The notes under the pieces: model-generated
The model's input: only the letters and a program-made list of their open reading frames with translations
What the model was told of the DNA's origin: nothing
The model's database searches: none
Assembly: GCA_963712765.1 (NCBI GenBank)
Contig: CAVQIX010000004.1
Span: 186,001-250,000 of the forward strand
Source of the DNA: CAXMST01 sp963712765
GTDB lineage: Bacteria > Actinomycetota > Thermoleophilia > Solirubrobacterales > 70-9
Direction of reading: 5' to 3'
Length of the DNA: 64,000 nucleotides
Shown here: in pieces, positions 7,942 through 16,587 of the stretch
Layout: every line of letters starts with the position of its first letter
Numbering within the stretch: the stretch's first letter is position 1
Position numbers and translations under genes: made by a program

Positions 7942-7950
7942 GCCGGAGGC
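7929..7950. terminator. 22-bp perfect palindrome over the methyltransferase stop codon
   Basis: Arms GCCTCCGGCC and GGCCGGAGGC meet at a central TA. The stop codon TAG lies in the centre. It separates convergent genes (methyltransferase and the BtrH-like gene) and would fold in either transcript; there is no U-tract, so it may act as a bidirectional, Rho-aided or U-less terminator. Confidence 0.5.
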
Positions 7951-8074
7951 AAGGCACTCTGCCGCTCCCCCCGACCCCCGACCCTCGACCCTGGGTGCTC
8001 GGGGCCTCCCGTACGCAGGGCGCACCGCGACTGCAGGCGAGGTCCCGCCCCCCCAGCCGGCGATCGGGCCCGAT

Positions 8075-9061
8075 CTAGGCGAGCTCGTCCCAGAGCGTCT
8101 GCTCGGCCTCGAGCACGCTCACCGCGGCGCGGGCTATGCGCTTCCAGGCGGCCGCCTCGGGCAGCTCCAGTTCGCTCGCCTCGAAGAGCGCACCGGCGAG
8201 TTCGCTCCAGCGCTCGGCGGCGGCGGCCGCGAGCTCGGCCTCACCCTCACGACCGACCTCGACGAGGAAGCGCCCGTACATCGCCCGGAAGTTGCCGCCG
8301 CCGGTGCCGCGGCGCTCGATCACCTGGTAGTTGAAGCGCGCGCACCACCGCCAATCGTCGACTGACTCAGGCCAGGAGCCGATCTCGGCGGCGAGGCGGC
8401 GGAGCGCCGGCAGACCCTCGGACTCGCCCAGGCTCGGTTCGTGCATGAGGCGCGCCGCCGCGGCTATCGCCCTCGGGGCGGCGGCGCGGAGCTCCCCCGC
8501 GTCGACCTCCTCGCCGGGCGGCAGATCGAACATGTGACCCGCCAGCGGGTAGAACGGGTGGCGCTCGTGGCGCGCCCTGGCGAGGCCGTCCAGCGAGGTG
8601 AGCTGGATCTCCTCGAAGGCGGTGTCGGCGACATGGGCCGCCTCGTCGTCGAAGCCGATGAGGACTACGGCGTGGCCGGGGAAGTGGGCAGAGTTGCCGT
8701 AGTGATCGAGGTGGAAGAGGTCGGTGAGCAGAATCGCCGGGCGCCCTTCCTCGACGGTCTCGGCGGCGAGGCGCCAGGACTCCTCCGGCTCGGGAGCGGT
8801 ACGCAGTCGCAGCGGCGCCCCGGTGAGCTCGAGGAAGCTCTGCTCGAGCCGGCCGGTGCGGCCGTTGGTGAAGCGAGAGGGGGACTGCTCGTCGAGCGCC
8901 AGGTAGAAGAAGCAGGGACCGGCGCCGAGACCGAAGGCGAGCTCCTCGCTGATCGGCGTGCCGTGGAAGCGGAGCAGGTTTGCGAGCGCTGTGGAGCCAC
9001 AGTGGTTCCCCGGATGGTGGACGAAGCCCGGGACCTCGCTGGCTGAGGCGGCCGCCGGCAT
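8075..9061 (-). CDS. BtrH N-terminal / DUF4872 domain protein
   Basis: 328 residues. The N-terminal part has the BtrH-type papain-like signature: GNHCGSTALANLLRFHG (Cys about residue 21), SEELAFGLGAG, and FPGHAVVLIGFDDE with ADTAF, giving a Cys-His-Asp set. The C-terminal part (from about residue 180) is the helical DUF4872 region. BtrH itself transfers an amino-acid side chain from an acyl carrier protein to an aminoglycoside in butirosin synthesis; no butirosin-type genes are nearby, so the substrate here is unknown. It lies 14 bp downstream of a membrane-protein gene on the same strand and is probably cotranscribed with it. Confidence 0.78.
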   Translation of the reverse strand: MPAAASASEVPGFVHHPGNHCGSTALANLLRFHGTPISEELAFGLGAGPCFFYLALDEQSPSRFTNGRTGRLEQSFLELTGAPLRLRTAPEPEESWRLAAETVEEGRPAILLTDLFHLDHYGNSAHFPGHAVVLIGFDDEAAHVADTAFEEIQLTSLDGLARARHERHPFYPLAGHMFDLPPGEEVDAGELRAAAPRAIAAAARLMHEPSLGESEGLPALRRLAAEIGSWPESVDDWRWCARFNYQVIERRGTGGGNFRAMYGRFLVEVGREGEAELAAAAAERWSELAGALFEASELELPEAAAWKRIARAAVSVLEAEQTLWDELA

Positions 9062-9075
9062 CGCGGGCGATTCTG

Positions 9076-10200
9076 TCAGGACGGCGCGCCCGCGGAGGCA
9101 CGCAGCTGCAGATACTCAGCGCGCTCGCGGAAGACCGCCCGCAGCTCGCCCGTCAGCTCCTCGAGGAACTCCTCACGGTAGGTCGCGTCGGTGAGCATCG
9201 CAATCGCGAAGTAGAGGCCACTGAAGGCCGCCAGCCCGCCACTGACCTTGAGCAGCTCGGAGGTGACCTGGATGCTGTCCCCGAAGAGGGAGAACTCGAG
9301 CAAGACCTCGCCGCCGGTCCCGATCCACGCCTCGCGGACCGCGGCGTTGATCGCGATCGCCCCGAAGACGGTGAAGAAGGCGGCGACCAGCAGCGCCACC
9401 GTCAGCACCTGAACGGCCTGGCTGACGAACAGCACGAGGCCGACGTTGCGCCGCTGTCGGGTCGAGAGCGGCTGCTGGCCGGTGCCGACCTCGTCCTCGA
9501 GGTCGCGAACCTCGCGAGGTAGCCGGGCGGCGAGGAAGGCGATGCCGAGCAGGAGGAAGAGGAGCCCGATCTCGACCAGGCCGGAGTCGGGGACGGTGGA
9601 GAAGACCTGCCACATCTCGGTGTTGATGAAGGCGAGCAGGGCGAAGATCAGCAGCAGCGGCACCGCCCGCGCCAGCAGCATCAAGGAGGCCAGCAGCTGC
9701 CTGGCGAGCCGGCGGCCGACCCAGGTGATGATCGATGGCAGGCCGTAGGCGACGACCGCGTAGATCAGCCCGAGGAGTGCGATGTTCGCGCCGGCGGTAA
9801 CCAGGGCACTGGTCACCTGACCGCCGAAGATCAGCGGTAGGATCGCGGGGAGCAGGACGAACGCCGCCAGTTCGGGCGCCTCGACGTCCTCGGGGATAGA
9901 GCGGAACGGCCGGCCGCGCCAGCGGTTGAACAGGCCGCCCGCGACCAGCAGGATCGCCAGGCCGCCCGCGGCGGCGGCGATGTTGCCAAGCAGTGACCAC
10001 TCGAGCGAGATCGCCCCCAGTATCTCCCCGAGGAAGACCAGCGTCATCAGCGGCACGGCCCGGTTGTAGACGTCGGTGGCCGCCGTGAAGCTCTCGTCGA
10101 AGAGAGGCAGCCCGGCGCTGCGGAAGCGCTCCTCATGGGCCTCGAGCCGCCGCTCGAGCTCGGGGTCTGGGCTGCCGGCCTCCACAGCTGCTGATTTCAC
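9076..10200 (-). CDS. Multi-pass membrane protein of unknown function
   Basis: 374 residues from a GTG at 10200; the open frame upstream is only shadow coding of the PAP2 gene. A charged N-terminal helix (ELERRLEAHEERFRSAG) precedes several hydrophobic segments (for example TLVFLGEILGAISLEW, AAAAGGLAILLVAGGL, AAFVLLPAILPLIFGG, IALLGLIYAVVAYGLPS, LLARAVPLLLIFALLAF, IGLLFLLLGIAFLAARL, VLTVALLVAAFFTVFGA, AFSGLYFAIAML), so about eight membrane passes, and an acidic cytoplasmic loop around RDLEDEVG. Not recognised with certainty. It probably heads an operon with the BtrH-like gene. Confidence 0.75.
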   Translation of the reverse strand: MKSAAVEAGSPDPELERRLEAHEERFRSAGLPLFDESFTAATDVYNRAVPLMTLVFLGEILGAISLEWSLLGNIAAAAGGLAILLVAGGLFNRWRGRPFRSIPEDVEAPELAAFVLLPAILPLIFGGQVTSALVTAGANIALLGLIYAVVAYGLPSIITWVGRRLARQLLASLMLLARAVPLLLIFALLAFINTEMWQVFSTVPDSGLVEIGLLFLLLGIAFLAARLPREVRDLEDEVGTGQQPLSTRQRRNVGLVLFVSQAVQVLTVALLVAAFFTVFGAIAINAAVREAWIGTGGEVLLEFSLFGDSIQVTSELLKVSGGLAAFSGLYFAIAMLTDATYREEFLEELTGELRAVFRERAEYLQLRASAGAPS

Positions 10201-10310
10201 CCGGTGGCCCGGACGGCCACGGCCCGAAACGATGATCCGGGCCAGCTCGGCTGCGACGCCTTGCCGTGGTCGGCAGTCCCGACTTGGAGCGGGTGGGCGG
10301 CGGTGCCGCC

Positions 10311-10316
10311 TATGCT
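10311..10316 (+). promoter_or_regulatory. -10 element TATGCT, leaderless start of PAP2-ychF operon
   Basis: TATGCT ends 8 nt before the GTG at 10325 and is the only -10-like hexamer in the divergent interval. Confidence 0.6.
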
Positions 10317-10324
10317 CCGCCGCC

Positions 10325-10936
10325 GTGATCGAGTTCCTCCGCCGATTGATCCCGCGTCTCCGCGCCGGCTCCAGCCGGCGCGGGCCGCTGAGGGCGATCG
10401 GTCGACTCGACCAGCGGGTCCTCGTCGCGCTCCGGACCCGCGGCCATGGTCGCGTCAGCGAGCGGGCGGTCGCTGTGTTGGGAACCTTCGGCGAGTGGGG
10501 GCTCGGCTGGATCGGAATCGGCCTGCTCGGCTCGGCGCTTGATCGCGACCGTCGCACCGCCTGGACGAGCGCGGCCGCCGTCGGCCCGCTCGCGGTCGCG
10601 ATCAACTACTCGGTCAAGCTCGCGGTCGGCCGGGAGCGTCCCCTGATCGAGGATCACCCGCGCCTGGCCCGGGCGCCGAGCAAGCTCTCCTTTCCCTCCG
10701 CGCACTCCACCTCGTCGCTGGCGGCGGCGGCGGCGATGGGCCGGATCGCGCCGGGCGCCCGGCCGGCCCTCTACAGCCTCGCGGCGGCGATCTGCCTGGG
10801 CAGGCCCTACCTGGGTATGCACTACCCCTCCGACGTGATCGCCGGCGTCCTGCTCGGGCGGGAGATCGGCCGGCACTGGCCGCTTCCCGGGATTCCGCTC
10901 CGCGGCAGATCCGACCAGGAGGTCTGGGCGCGATGA
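10325..10936 (+). CDS. PAP2 family phosphatase (membrane)
   Basis: 203 residues from a GTG placed by the -10 at 10311-10316. The acid phosphatase superfamily motifs are present: KLAVGRERP (motif 1), PSAHS (motif 2, usually PSGH) and GRPYLGMHYPSD (motif 3 with catalytic His and Asp; the usual Ser before Arg is Gly). Hydrophobic helices lie between them, for example TWTSAAAVGPLAVAINYS and the helix after PSAHS. The family dephosphorylates lipid phosphates such as undecaprenyl pyrophosphate or phosphatidate at the membrane. Its stop overlaps the ychF start (ATGA). Confidence 0.88.
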   Translation: MIEFLRRLIPRLRAGSSRRGPLRAIGRLDQRVLVALRTRGHGRVSERAVAVLGTFGEWGLGWIGIGLLGSALDRDRRTAWTSAAAVGPLAVAINYSVKLAVGRERPLIEDHPRLARAPSKLSFPSAHSTSSLAAAAAMGRIAPGARPALYSLAAAICLGRPYLGMHYPSDVIAGVLLGREIGRHWPLPGIPLRGRSDQEVWAR

Positions 10937-12009
10937 AGGTCGGAATCGTGGGGATGCCCAACGCGGGTAAGTCGACCCTGTTCAACGCATTGACCCAGGC
11001 TGGGGCCGAGTCGGCCGGATACCCGTTCACGACGATCGAGCCCAACGTGGCGATCGCCCCGGTGCCGGACGAGCGCCTGGAGGCAGTGTGCGCGACGGTC
11101 GGCGCGACTCCGATCGTGCACGAGGCGCTCGAGGTCCACGACATCGCCGGGCTGGTCAAGGGAGCCCACGCAGGTGAGGGCCTCGGCAACCAGTTCCTCG
11201 CCTCGATCCGCGAGACCGACGCGATCTGCCACGTGGTCCGTGCCCACAGCGACGGCGGCGTTCCCCACCCCGACGGCAGCGTCGATCCGGTTTCCGACGC
11301 CGAGATGGTCGAGGCCGAGCTGATGCTCTCCGACCTCGACCAGGCGACCCGCCGGCTGGAGCGGGTCGCCAAGCAGGCGAAGACGCTCGACAAGGAGGCG
11401 ATCGCCGAGCGCGACTGGCTCGAGAAGGTGGTCGCCGCCCTCGAGCGCGGCGAGCCCGTGCGTTCAGTTCCCGCGCCGGAGATGGCCGCCGACGCGGTCC
11501 GCAACCTGCAGGCGCTGACCTCGAAGCCGGTCCTCTACGTCGCCAACGTCGACGAGGGCGAGGCGGAACCGCCGCAGATGCTCGTCGATCACGCTGCCGC
11601 CGCCGGCGACAGCGCGATCGCGCTCAGCGCCAAGATCGAGGCCGAGCTGGCCGAGCTCGACGAAGACGACGCGGCGATGATGCGCGAGGACCTCGGGCTG
11701 ACCGAGTCCGGGCTCGGCCGGATGGTCAGGGCAGCCCACTCGCTGTTGGATCTGATCAGCTTCTTCACCGCGGGCGAGGGGGTCGAGGGAAGGGCCTGGA
11801 GCCTACGTCGTGGCCAGACCGCCTGGCATGCCGCCGGTCGAATCCACAGCGACATCGCCGACGGCTTCGTCAAGGCCGAGGTGATCGGCTGGGAGGAGCT
11901 GGTCGAGGCCGGCGGCTACGCCGCCGCCCGCGAGCGGGGCACCCTGAGGATCGAGGGCCGCGACTACGTGATCAAAGACGGCGAGGTCCTCACCGTCAAG
12001 CACACCTGA
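10933..12009 (+). CDS. ychF: Ribosome-binding ATPase YchF (OLA1/Obg-related)
   Basis: 358 residues, normal length. Walker A is GMPNAGKST (about 8-16), the switch region is TTIEPNVAIAPVPD and G3 is DIAGLVKGAHAGEGLGNQFL. The G4 position reads NVDE instead of NKxD, the hallmark of the ATP-preferring YchF branch. A helical insertion (QATRRLERVAKQAKTL) and C-terminal TGS domain (GRIHSDIADGF) follow. YchF binds ribosomes and is a negative regulator of the oxidative stress response. Coupled by 4-bp overlap to the PAP2 gene. Confidence 0.95.
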   Translation: MKVGIVGMPNAGKSTLFNALTQAGAESAGYPFTTIEPNVAIAPVPDERLEAVCATVGATPIVHEALEVHDIAGLVKGAHAGEGLGNQFLASIRETDAICHVVRAHSDGGVPHPDGSVDPVSDAEMVEAELMLSDLDQATRRLERVAKQAKTLDKEAIAERDWLEKVVAALERGEPVRSVPAPEMAADAVRNLQALTSKPVLYVANVDEGEAEPPQMLVDHAAAAGDSAIALSAKIEAELAELDEDDAAMMREDLGLTESGLGRMVRAAHSLLDLISFFTAGEGVEGRAWSLRRGQTAWHAAGRIHSDIADGFVKAEVIGWEELVEAGGYAAARERGTLRIEGRDYVIKDGEVLTVKHT

Positions 12010-12022
12010 GCGGGCGGGCCAC

Positions 12023-12574
12023 CTAGCCCAGCCACCCCGTCCCGACGGCGATCGCGACGCCGATCAGCGCGAAACCGGCGAGCAGGTTGGCCTGACGCTC
12101 CCACTGGCGGCGGCCCTCGGCGCCTAGCTCAAGCCCGACCAGGGTGAACGTGATCGAGAACGCGGCGATCACGGTGGCGACGAGGACCGGCTCTGCGTCG
12201 CCGAGGCCCAGGCCGAAGCCGACCAGGAGATTGTCGAGGCTGAGGCCGGCGGCGAGCCCGGCGAGGCCTCCGATCGAGGCGACCCGCCCGATCAGGCGAG
12301 CGCCCGCAGAGGGGTCGGAAGCGCTACGCAGGGTCCAGCCCCCGAGGCCGGCGAGCAGGGCGGCGCCGATCACACGGCCCGCCTCGGATCCGACCTCGGC
12401 GATCTCACGGCCTATCAGCAGGCCGACCAGAGGGACGGTGAACTCGAAGACACCGAAGACGGCGGCGATCCGCCAGCGGCGATCCGCGGCTCCCATCGCG
12501 CCCAGGGCGAGGGAGACGGCGAGGTTGTTTATCCCGATCGCCGCGCCGAGGAGCAGGAGCTCGGCGGGACTCAC
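12023..12574 (-). CDS. mntP: MntP-like manganese efflux family protein, first Asp replaced
   Basis: 183 residues, six hydrophobic segments in two related halves, the normal MntP length and layout. The second half keeps the family Asp in GLSLDNLLVGFGLG. In the first half the equivalent of E. coli Asp16 is Asn (GINNLAVSLALG, Asn16), a position known to matter for export in MntP. The protein may have altered metal choice or another role. The GTG start overlaps the stop of the transglycosylase gene (GTGA). I see no yybP-ykoY-type riboswitch since the gene lacks its own leader. Confidence 0.8.
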   Translation of the reverse strand: MSPAELLLLGAAIGINNLAVSLALGAMGAADRRWRIAAVFGVFEFTVPLVGLLIGREIAEVGSEAGRVIGAALLAGLGGWTLRSASDPSAGARLIGRVASIGGLAGLAAGLSLDNLLVGFGLGLGDAEPVLVATVIAAFSITFTLVGLELGAEGRRQWERQANLLAGFALIGVAIAVGTGWLG

Positions 12575-14205
12575 GCGTCTTCGACGAGCGGTGCGGCCAG
12601 CGGTGAGACCGTGACGTGGATCGCCCGCGGCTCGCGCGCGTAGTCGATCACCCCCAGGGACTTGAGTCGGTCCAGCACGAACTGGAAGGCTCGGGCCTGG
12701 CGGTCGTTGGCGTACTCGCGCAGGATGTCGAAGGAGTTGCCGGTGGTGTGAAGCGAGTAGGCGCGGGTGGCCTCGCTGTTCCTACCGACGAGGCGCTGCT
12801 GATATGCGAGGTCGCGGACCGCGCTGGTCACGATCAGGTCGTGCTTGGGACCGCTCTCGCCGGTGATCGCCTGAACGCGGCCGGCCATGTAGATAAGGGT
12901 TGCGAGTGCCCTCGGGCTGAGCGCACGGTAGAGAGAGCGATCGACGCCGAGATCGTCGGCAAGCTCGCCGAGTTGGGGCCCGACCCGGTAGCCGAAGGGC
13001 CCGCCGCCGGGGATCGACGCCAGATCGCCGGCCTCCAGCGCCTTGACGAGCGCGCTGGAGTCCTCGAAGACCTCGGTCTCGGGCTCGGGGTGGAAGACCT
13101 CCTCGGAGGTCGCTTTGTTGCCGTGCAGCTCGGCCAGGCGCATCAGTTCCTCACGATCATCGCGATACAGCCGCATGATCTCCATTGCCGCCAACACCCG
13201 CCAGTAATAGGTGGCGCTGTCGTCGTTGAAGTCCTCGAGGATGTTCCAGGCGTCCTGATTGCGTGTGGGCGAGGAGTCGAAGTAGAGCTGGGGATAGGAG
13301 AGCTCCCGCCCCGAGACCAGCTCACCGATCTGCTCGTCGGGGACCGATTCTCGGGCGTATGCCTCGATCACGTTGGTCAGGTTGCCGATTCCCATGTGGT
13401 AGCTGGTCACCGCGAGGTCGCTGCGGCCGAACCGCTCCGCGGCGATCTCGAGGTAGAGGCCCATCCCATCGAGGGCGGCGAGCGGCTGGAAGCGCTCGTC
13501 GATCTCGGCGCGCCGGCTCCGGGCGCGATCGGCCTCGCGATCCAGCCGCTCGCCCCGCCGCTGTAGCCGCGCCGCCTCCCGCTCCTTCTTCGCAGAGCCC
13601 TCCGAAGCCAACTTCGCGGCCCGGCGCCGTAGGTCGATCGCTTCGGCGAGCGAGTCCGAGATCTTCGCGGTCAGCTCGCGACTGCGGTCGAGGTCGATCC
13701 GCATACCGAGCAGGTCGACGCCGGTCGAGGCGAGGATCTGCGCCAGGCCCGAGGCATTGGCGGGATCGGTCGCCCCGGCGATCACATCGGGGCGACCCGC
13801 CGACTCGAGCAGCACCATCGCCTCCATCAAGCGCTCGTCCACGCCGTGTCGCTTCGCCGCCTCGCGCATCTCGGCGTCAAAGCGGGCCGTCCGCCTCGCG
13901 CTCGCGAGGATGCCGCCGGGCGAGAGCTCGTAGAGGACGTGGGAGTTGCCGAGGGCGGCCCGCTGCTCGAGCTCACGGTTGCGGTCGGGCGACCAGGCGA
14001 AGGGATCGGTGGCCGAGTCGCCGTCGACCGCCGCGTCGAAGATCCGCTGAGGCTCGACCGTCTCGCCGCGACCGAGGGCGCCGGTCAGGGCGATCACGGC
14101 CAAAGCCAGCGCGCCGGCGATCACCACCAGACCGACCAGTCCGCCCGCCCCCCGGAGCGGGGCGGGCAGGGAGTCGAGCTTGTCGCTTGCATCCCACCTT
14201 GCCAC
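12571..14205 (-). CDS. Lytic transglycosylase with coiled-coil insertion and C-terminal LAS-type (DUF5715) domain
   Basis: 544 residues from a GTG. One membrane helix (about 20-43) anchors the protein. The SLT domain shows the catalytic Glu134 in LLESAG, ASGLAQI (151-157) and YHMGIGN (269-275); between the latter two a highly charged coiled coil (about 172-238) is inserted. The C-terminal domain has SLHTTGNSFDI with His486 and Asp493 plus His530 in AIHVTV, the pattern of LAS-type D-Ala-D-Ala carboxypeptidases (DUF5715). So one protein could cut glycan strands and trim peptides in the wall. Overlaps mntP by 4 bp; divergent from the AttH-like gene by 59 bp. Confidence 0.8.
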   Translation of the reverse strand: MARWDASDKLDSLPAPLRGAGGLVGLVVIAGALALAVIALTGALGRGETVEPQRIFDAAVDGDSATDPFAWSPDRNRELEQRAALGNSHVLYELSPGGILASARRTARFDAEMREAAKRHGVDERLMEAMVLLESAGRPDVIAGATDPANASGLAQILASTGVDLLGMRIDLDRSRELTAKISDSLAEAIDLRRRAAKLASEGSAKKEREAARLQRRGERLDREADRARSRRAEIDERFQPLAALDGMGLYLEIAAERFGRSDLAVTSYHMGIGNLTNVIEAYARESVPDEQIGELVSGRELSYPQLYFDSSPTRNQDAWNILEDFNDDSATYYWRVLAAMEIMRLYRDDREELMRLAELHGNKATSEEVFHPEPETEVFEDSSALVKALEAGDLASIPGGGPFGYRVGPQLGELADDLGVDRSLYRALSPRALATLIYMAGRVQAITGESGPKHDLIVTSAVRDLAYQQRLVGRNSEATRAYSLHTTGNSFDILREYANDRQARAFQFVLDRLKSLGVIDYAREPRAIHVTVSPLAAPLVEDA

Positions 14206-14250
14206 GCACCCAGCTTGCCAAACCAGATCATTTGGCCCGCCGGCTGGCGG

Positions 14251-14256
14251 TAGGGT
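14251..14256 (+). promoter_or_regulatory. -10 element TAGGGT, leaderless start of AttH-like gene
   Basis: TAGGGT ends 8 nt before the GTG at 14265, fixing the start well inside a much longer open frame that runs antisense through the transglycosylase gene. Confidence 0.6.
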
Positions 14257-14264
14257 TGGCGGCC

Positions 14265-15254
14265 GTGCGCACCGAAGCCCGCTTCCCGGCGCTCAAGACG
14301 GCCCAGGGCCACTACGAGAGCTTCTACCTCAAGGCAGCGTCGCCAGAGGGCGGAAGAGCGTTGTGGATCCGACACACGGTCCACAAGCGGCCGGGAGCCG
14401 AGCCGACCGCTTCGATCTGGTTCACGCTCTTCGACGCCGAGCGGGCGCCACTCGCCACCAAGGCGAGCTTCGGCGCCGAGGGCCTCTCCTGCCCCGAGGG
14501 CTGCTACGTCCGGGTCGGCGAGGCCGAGATCGGCCCCGGCCGGGCTCAGGGCCGGGTGAGCACCGACTCCCTCGAGGCCGAGTGGGACCTGCGCTTCAGC
14601 GATCGTCACGAGGCCTTCCACCACCTGCCAGCGAAGCGAATGTACTCGGCTCGCCTGCCGCGGACGAAGTTGCTCAGCCCGCATCCCGGCGCGCTGTGGA
14701 GCGGCACGGTCATGGTCGGCGGCGAGAGCTTCAGACTCGAATCCTGGCCCGGCATGGTCGGACACAACTGGGGCTCCGAGCACGCCGAGCGCTGGATCTG
14801 GATCCACGGCGCCGAGTTGCAGGGCGGTGAGCCCGGTGACTACATCGACGTCGGCGCCGGGCGGATCAAGATCGGGCCCTTGCGGACCCCCTGGATCGCC
14901 AACGGCTCGCTGGTCCTCGGCGGCGAGCAATACCGCCTCGGCGGGCTCGGCCGGACATATGGGACCGAGATCGACGCGACCCCGACGGGCTGCGAGTTCG
15001 TGATCGCCGGCAAGGGCGTAACCGTGCGCGGCACGGTGGGAGCGCCTCGGGAGCAGTTCGTCGGCTGGATCTACAGCGACCCCGACGGCGGCGAGCACAA
15101 CACCGTCAACTGCTCGATCGCCGACCTGCAGATGCGGGTCGAGCGTCCCTCCAAACGTCACGCCCACCTCAGCGTCGAGGGCGCCGCCGCCTACGAACTG
15201 GGAATGCGGGAGGACGACCACGGGATCGAGGTCCAGCCCTACCCCGACGGCTGA
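14265..15254 (+). CDS. AttH/CrtC-like (hydroxyneurosporene synthase-type) lipocalin-fold protein
   Basis: 329 residues from a GTG. The sequence opens with FPALKTAQGHYESFYLKAASPEG and ALWIRHT, and the middle has the typical ESWPGMVGHNWGSEHAERWIWIH stretch found in AttH/CrtC and tocopherol-cyclase-like proteins (paired lipocalin-like barrels that bind isoprenoid or lipid ligands). The ligand and reaction are not known; carotenoid genes are absent nearby. No signal peptide. It converges on the SpoIID gene with a 19-bp gap. Confidence 0.72.
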   Translation: MRTEARFPALKTAQGHYESFYLKAASPEGGRALWIRHTVHKRPGAEPTASIWFTLFDAERAPLATKASFGAEGLSCPEGCYVRVGEAEIGPGRAQGRVSTDSLEAEWDLRFSDRHEAFHHLPAKRMYSARLPRTKLLSPHPGALWSGTVMVGGESFRLESWPGMVGHNWGSEHAERWIWIHGAELQGGEPGDYIDVGAGRIKIGPLRTPWIANGSLVLGGEQYRLGGLGRTYGTEIDATPTGCEFVIAGKGVTVRGTVGAPREQFVGWIYSDPDGGEHNTVNCSIADLQMRVERPSKRHAHLSVEGAAAYELGMREDDHGIEVQPYPDG

Positions 15255-15273
15255 TCCGGCCTTCCGGCGGCGG

Positions 15274-16416
15274 TCAGCGGCGGACCCGACTGAACTTCGC
15301 CCAGGTCGATCGCAGATCGAGCAGCGCGCGCAGCTCTGAGCCGGTCGTCTTGCGCTTTCCGCGGGTACCGATCACCTTGGCCTTGACGATCCGGGGGCTG
15401 GTCCCGGTCTTGGTGATCTTGATCCGCTGCAGCTTGCCGTCGACCAGACCCCCGAGCCGCGACTGCATCTGCTTGCGGCTGAAACTGACCCTCCAGCGGT
15501 GATACGGCGAGGCGTCGTCGAAGGGGTCCCGAACCGAGCGGAGGTACGGTTGTGGCGTGCCGCCGCCGAACCCGTACTCGACGTTCTCGGTCCTGCCGCC
15601 GGAGGTGGAGAAGAAGTAGGTCGGGATCACCTCGCCCTTGTACTTGACCACCTCGCCCTTCGTCCGCCGGGCCGCCCTGTTGGTCGCCTTGGTCTCGCTC
15701 GCCGCCCCGCCGTAGACCTGGCTCCGGGTGTCGTCGTACTGATCGAAGCCTTCGCCGTCGACCCCCGTCGCCAGGGCGTAGGTGCGGGCGGCGATCGCCT
15801 GGGCGCGTAGGGCGGCGCCGGGCCACGAGGAGGGGACCTCGTTGGCGATCACCCCCTTGACGTACGCCTCGAGCGGGAGGCGGTTGATCACATTCAGGCC
15901 TCCCGACGCCGCGAGGGCGACGAGGTTGCCGCGGAAGCTCCCCTCGCCGTCGATCCGGATCCGCTTCGCCGGCTTCGCCTCGAGCTTGCGGCCACACTTG
16001 GTGATCTTCTTGCCGTTGGCCTTCTCGAGCCGGACCTTGCGCCCGCCCTTGTTCAGGTCGGCACGGTAGCTGCGGCGCGGATCGAGCTCACGACCGCAGG
16101 CCCGCTTGGCACTCGAGAACCCGATCGCGCTGGAGCGGGTGCCCAGCAACACCCGCACGTCCTTGGAGCCCGCGTCGGCGATCTTGGTGCCCGAGTAGTA
16201 GTGGGTGAGGATCTTCTCGTGGCCCCTGCCCTCCTTGGCAAAGCCGTAGGCGCCCCACTGGCTCATGCCGACACCGTGCCCGAAGCCCCGGCCCTTGATC
16301 TTGAAGGTCACCTTCGACTCTGCAGGAGCCGCGAGCGCAACGGCTGCGAGCAGCGTCAGAGCAACCGCCGCGAGGGTGGCGAAGGAGCTGGATCTTGCGT
16401 GCGCGGAAAGCGACAT
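15274..16416 (-). CDS. Secreted SpoIID/LytB domain protein
   Basis: 380 residues with a signal peptide (about 1-33, LAAVALTLLAAVALAAPAES). Right after it comes GRGFGHGVGMSQWGAYGFA, a motif that in many SpoIID proteins is at the C terminus. The central SpoIID core is INRLPLEAYVKGVIANEVPSSWPGAALRAQAIAARTYAL, with the Glu of NEVP as the likely catalytic residue, then YFFSTSGGRTENVEYGF. SpoIID cleaves glycan strands lacking stem peptides. No sporulation genes are near, so a wall-remodelling role is likelier than engulfment. The protein is rich in Lys/Arg. Confidence 0.88.
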   Translation of the reverse strand: MSLSAHARSSSFATLAAVALTLLAAVALAAPAESKVTFKIKGRGFGHGVGMSQWGAYGFAKEGRGHEKILTHYYSGTKIADAGSKDVRVLLGTRSSAIGFSSAKRACGRELDPRRSYRADLNKGGRKVRLEKANGKKITKCGRKLEAKPAKRIRIDGEGSFRGNLVALAASGGLNVINRLPLEAYVKGVIANEVPSSWPGAALRAQAIAARTYALATGVDGEGFDQYDDTRSQVYGGAASETKATNRAARRTKGEVVKYKGEVIPTYFFSTSGGRTENVEYGFGGGTPQPYLRSVRDPFDDASPYHRWRVSFSRKQMQSRLGGLVDGKLQRIKITKTGTSPRIVKAKVIGTRGKRKTTGSELRALLDLRSTWAKFSRVRR

Positions 16417-16587
16417 GGGACTTGGCCAGGGCCGGCCGCCCTGGCAGGGCGCGGCCGCTCAATCTTGTTTCGCCGTATCCCCCAGCCCGCCTCGGCGCGG
16501 ATCGTTTCGGCAAGACGAGTTGCAGTCGGCGAGTATCGTCCCGGAGGGGGCGAAGGGCGAGAACACACCACTTCCGCAGGAGGAGAG

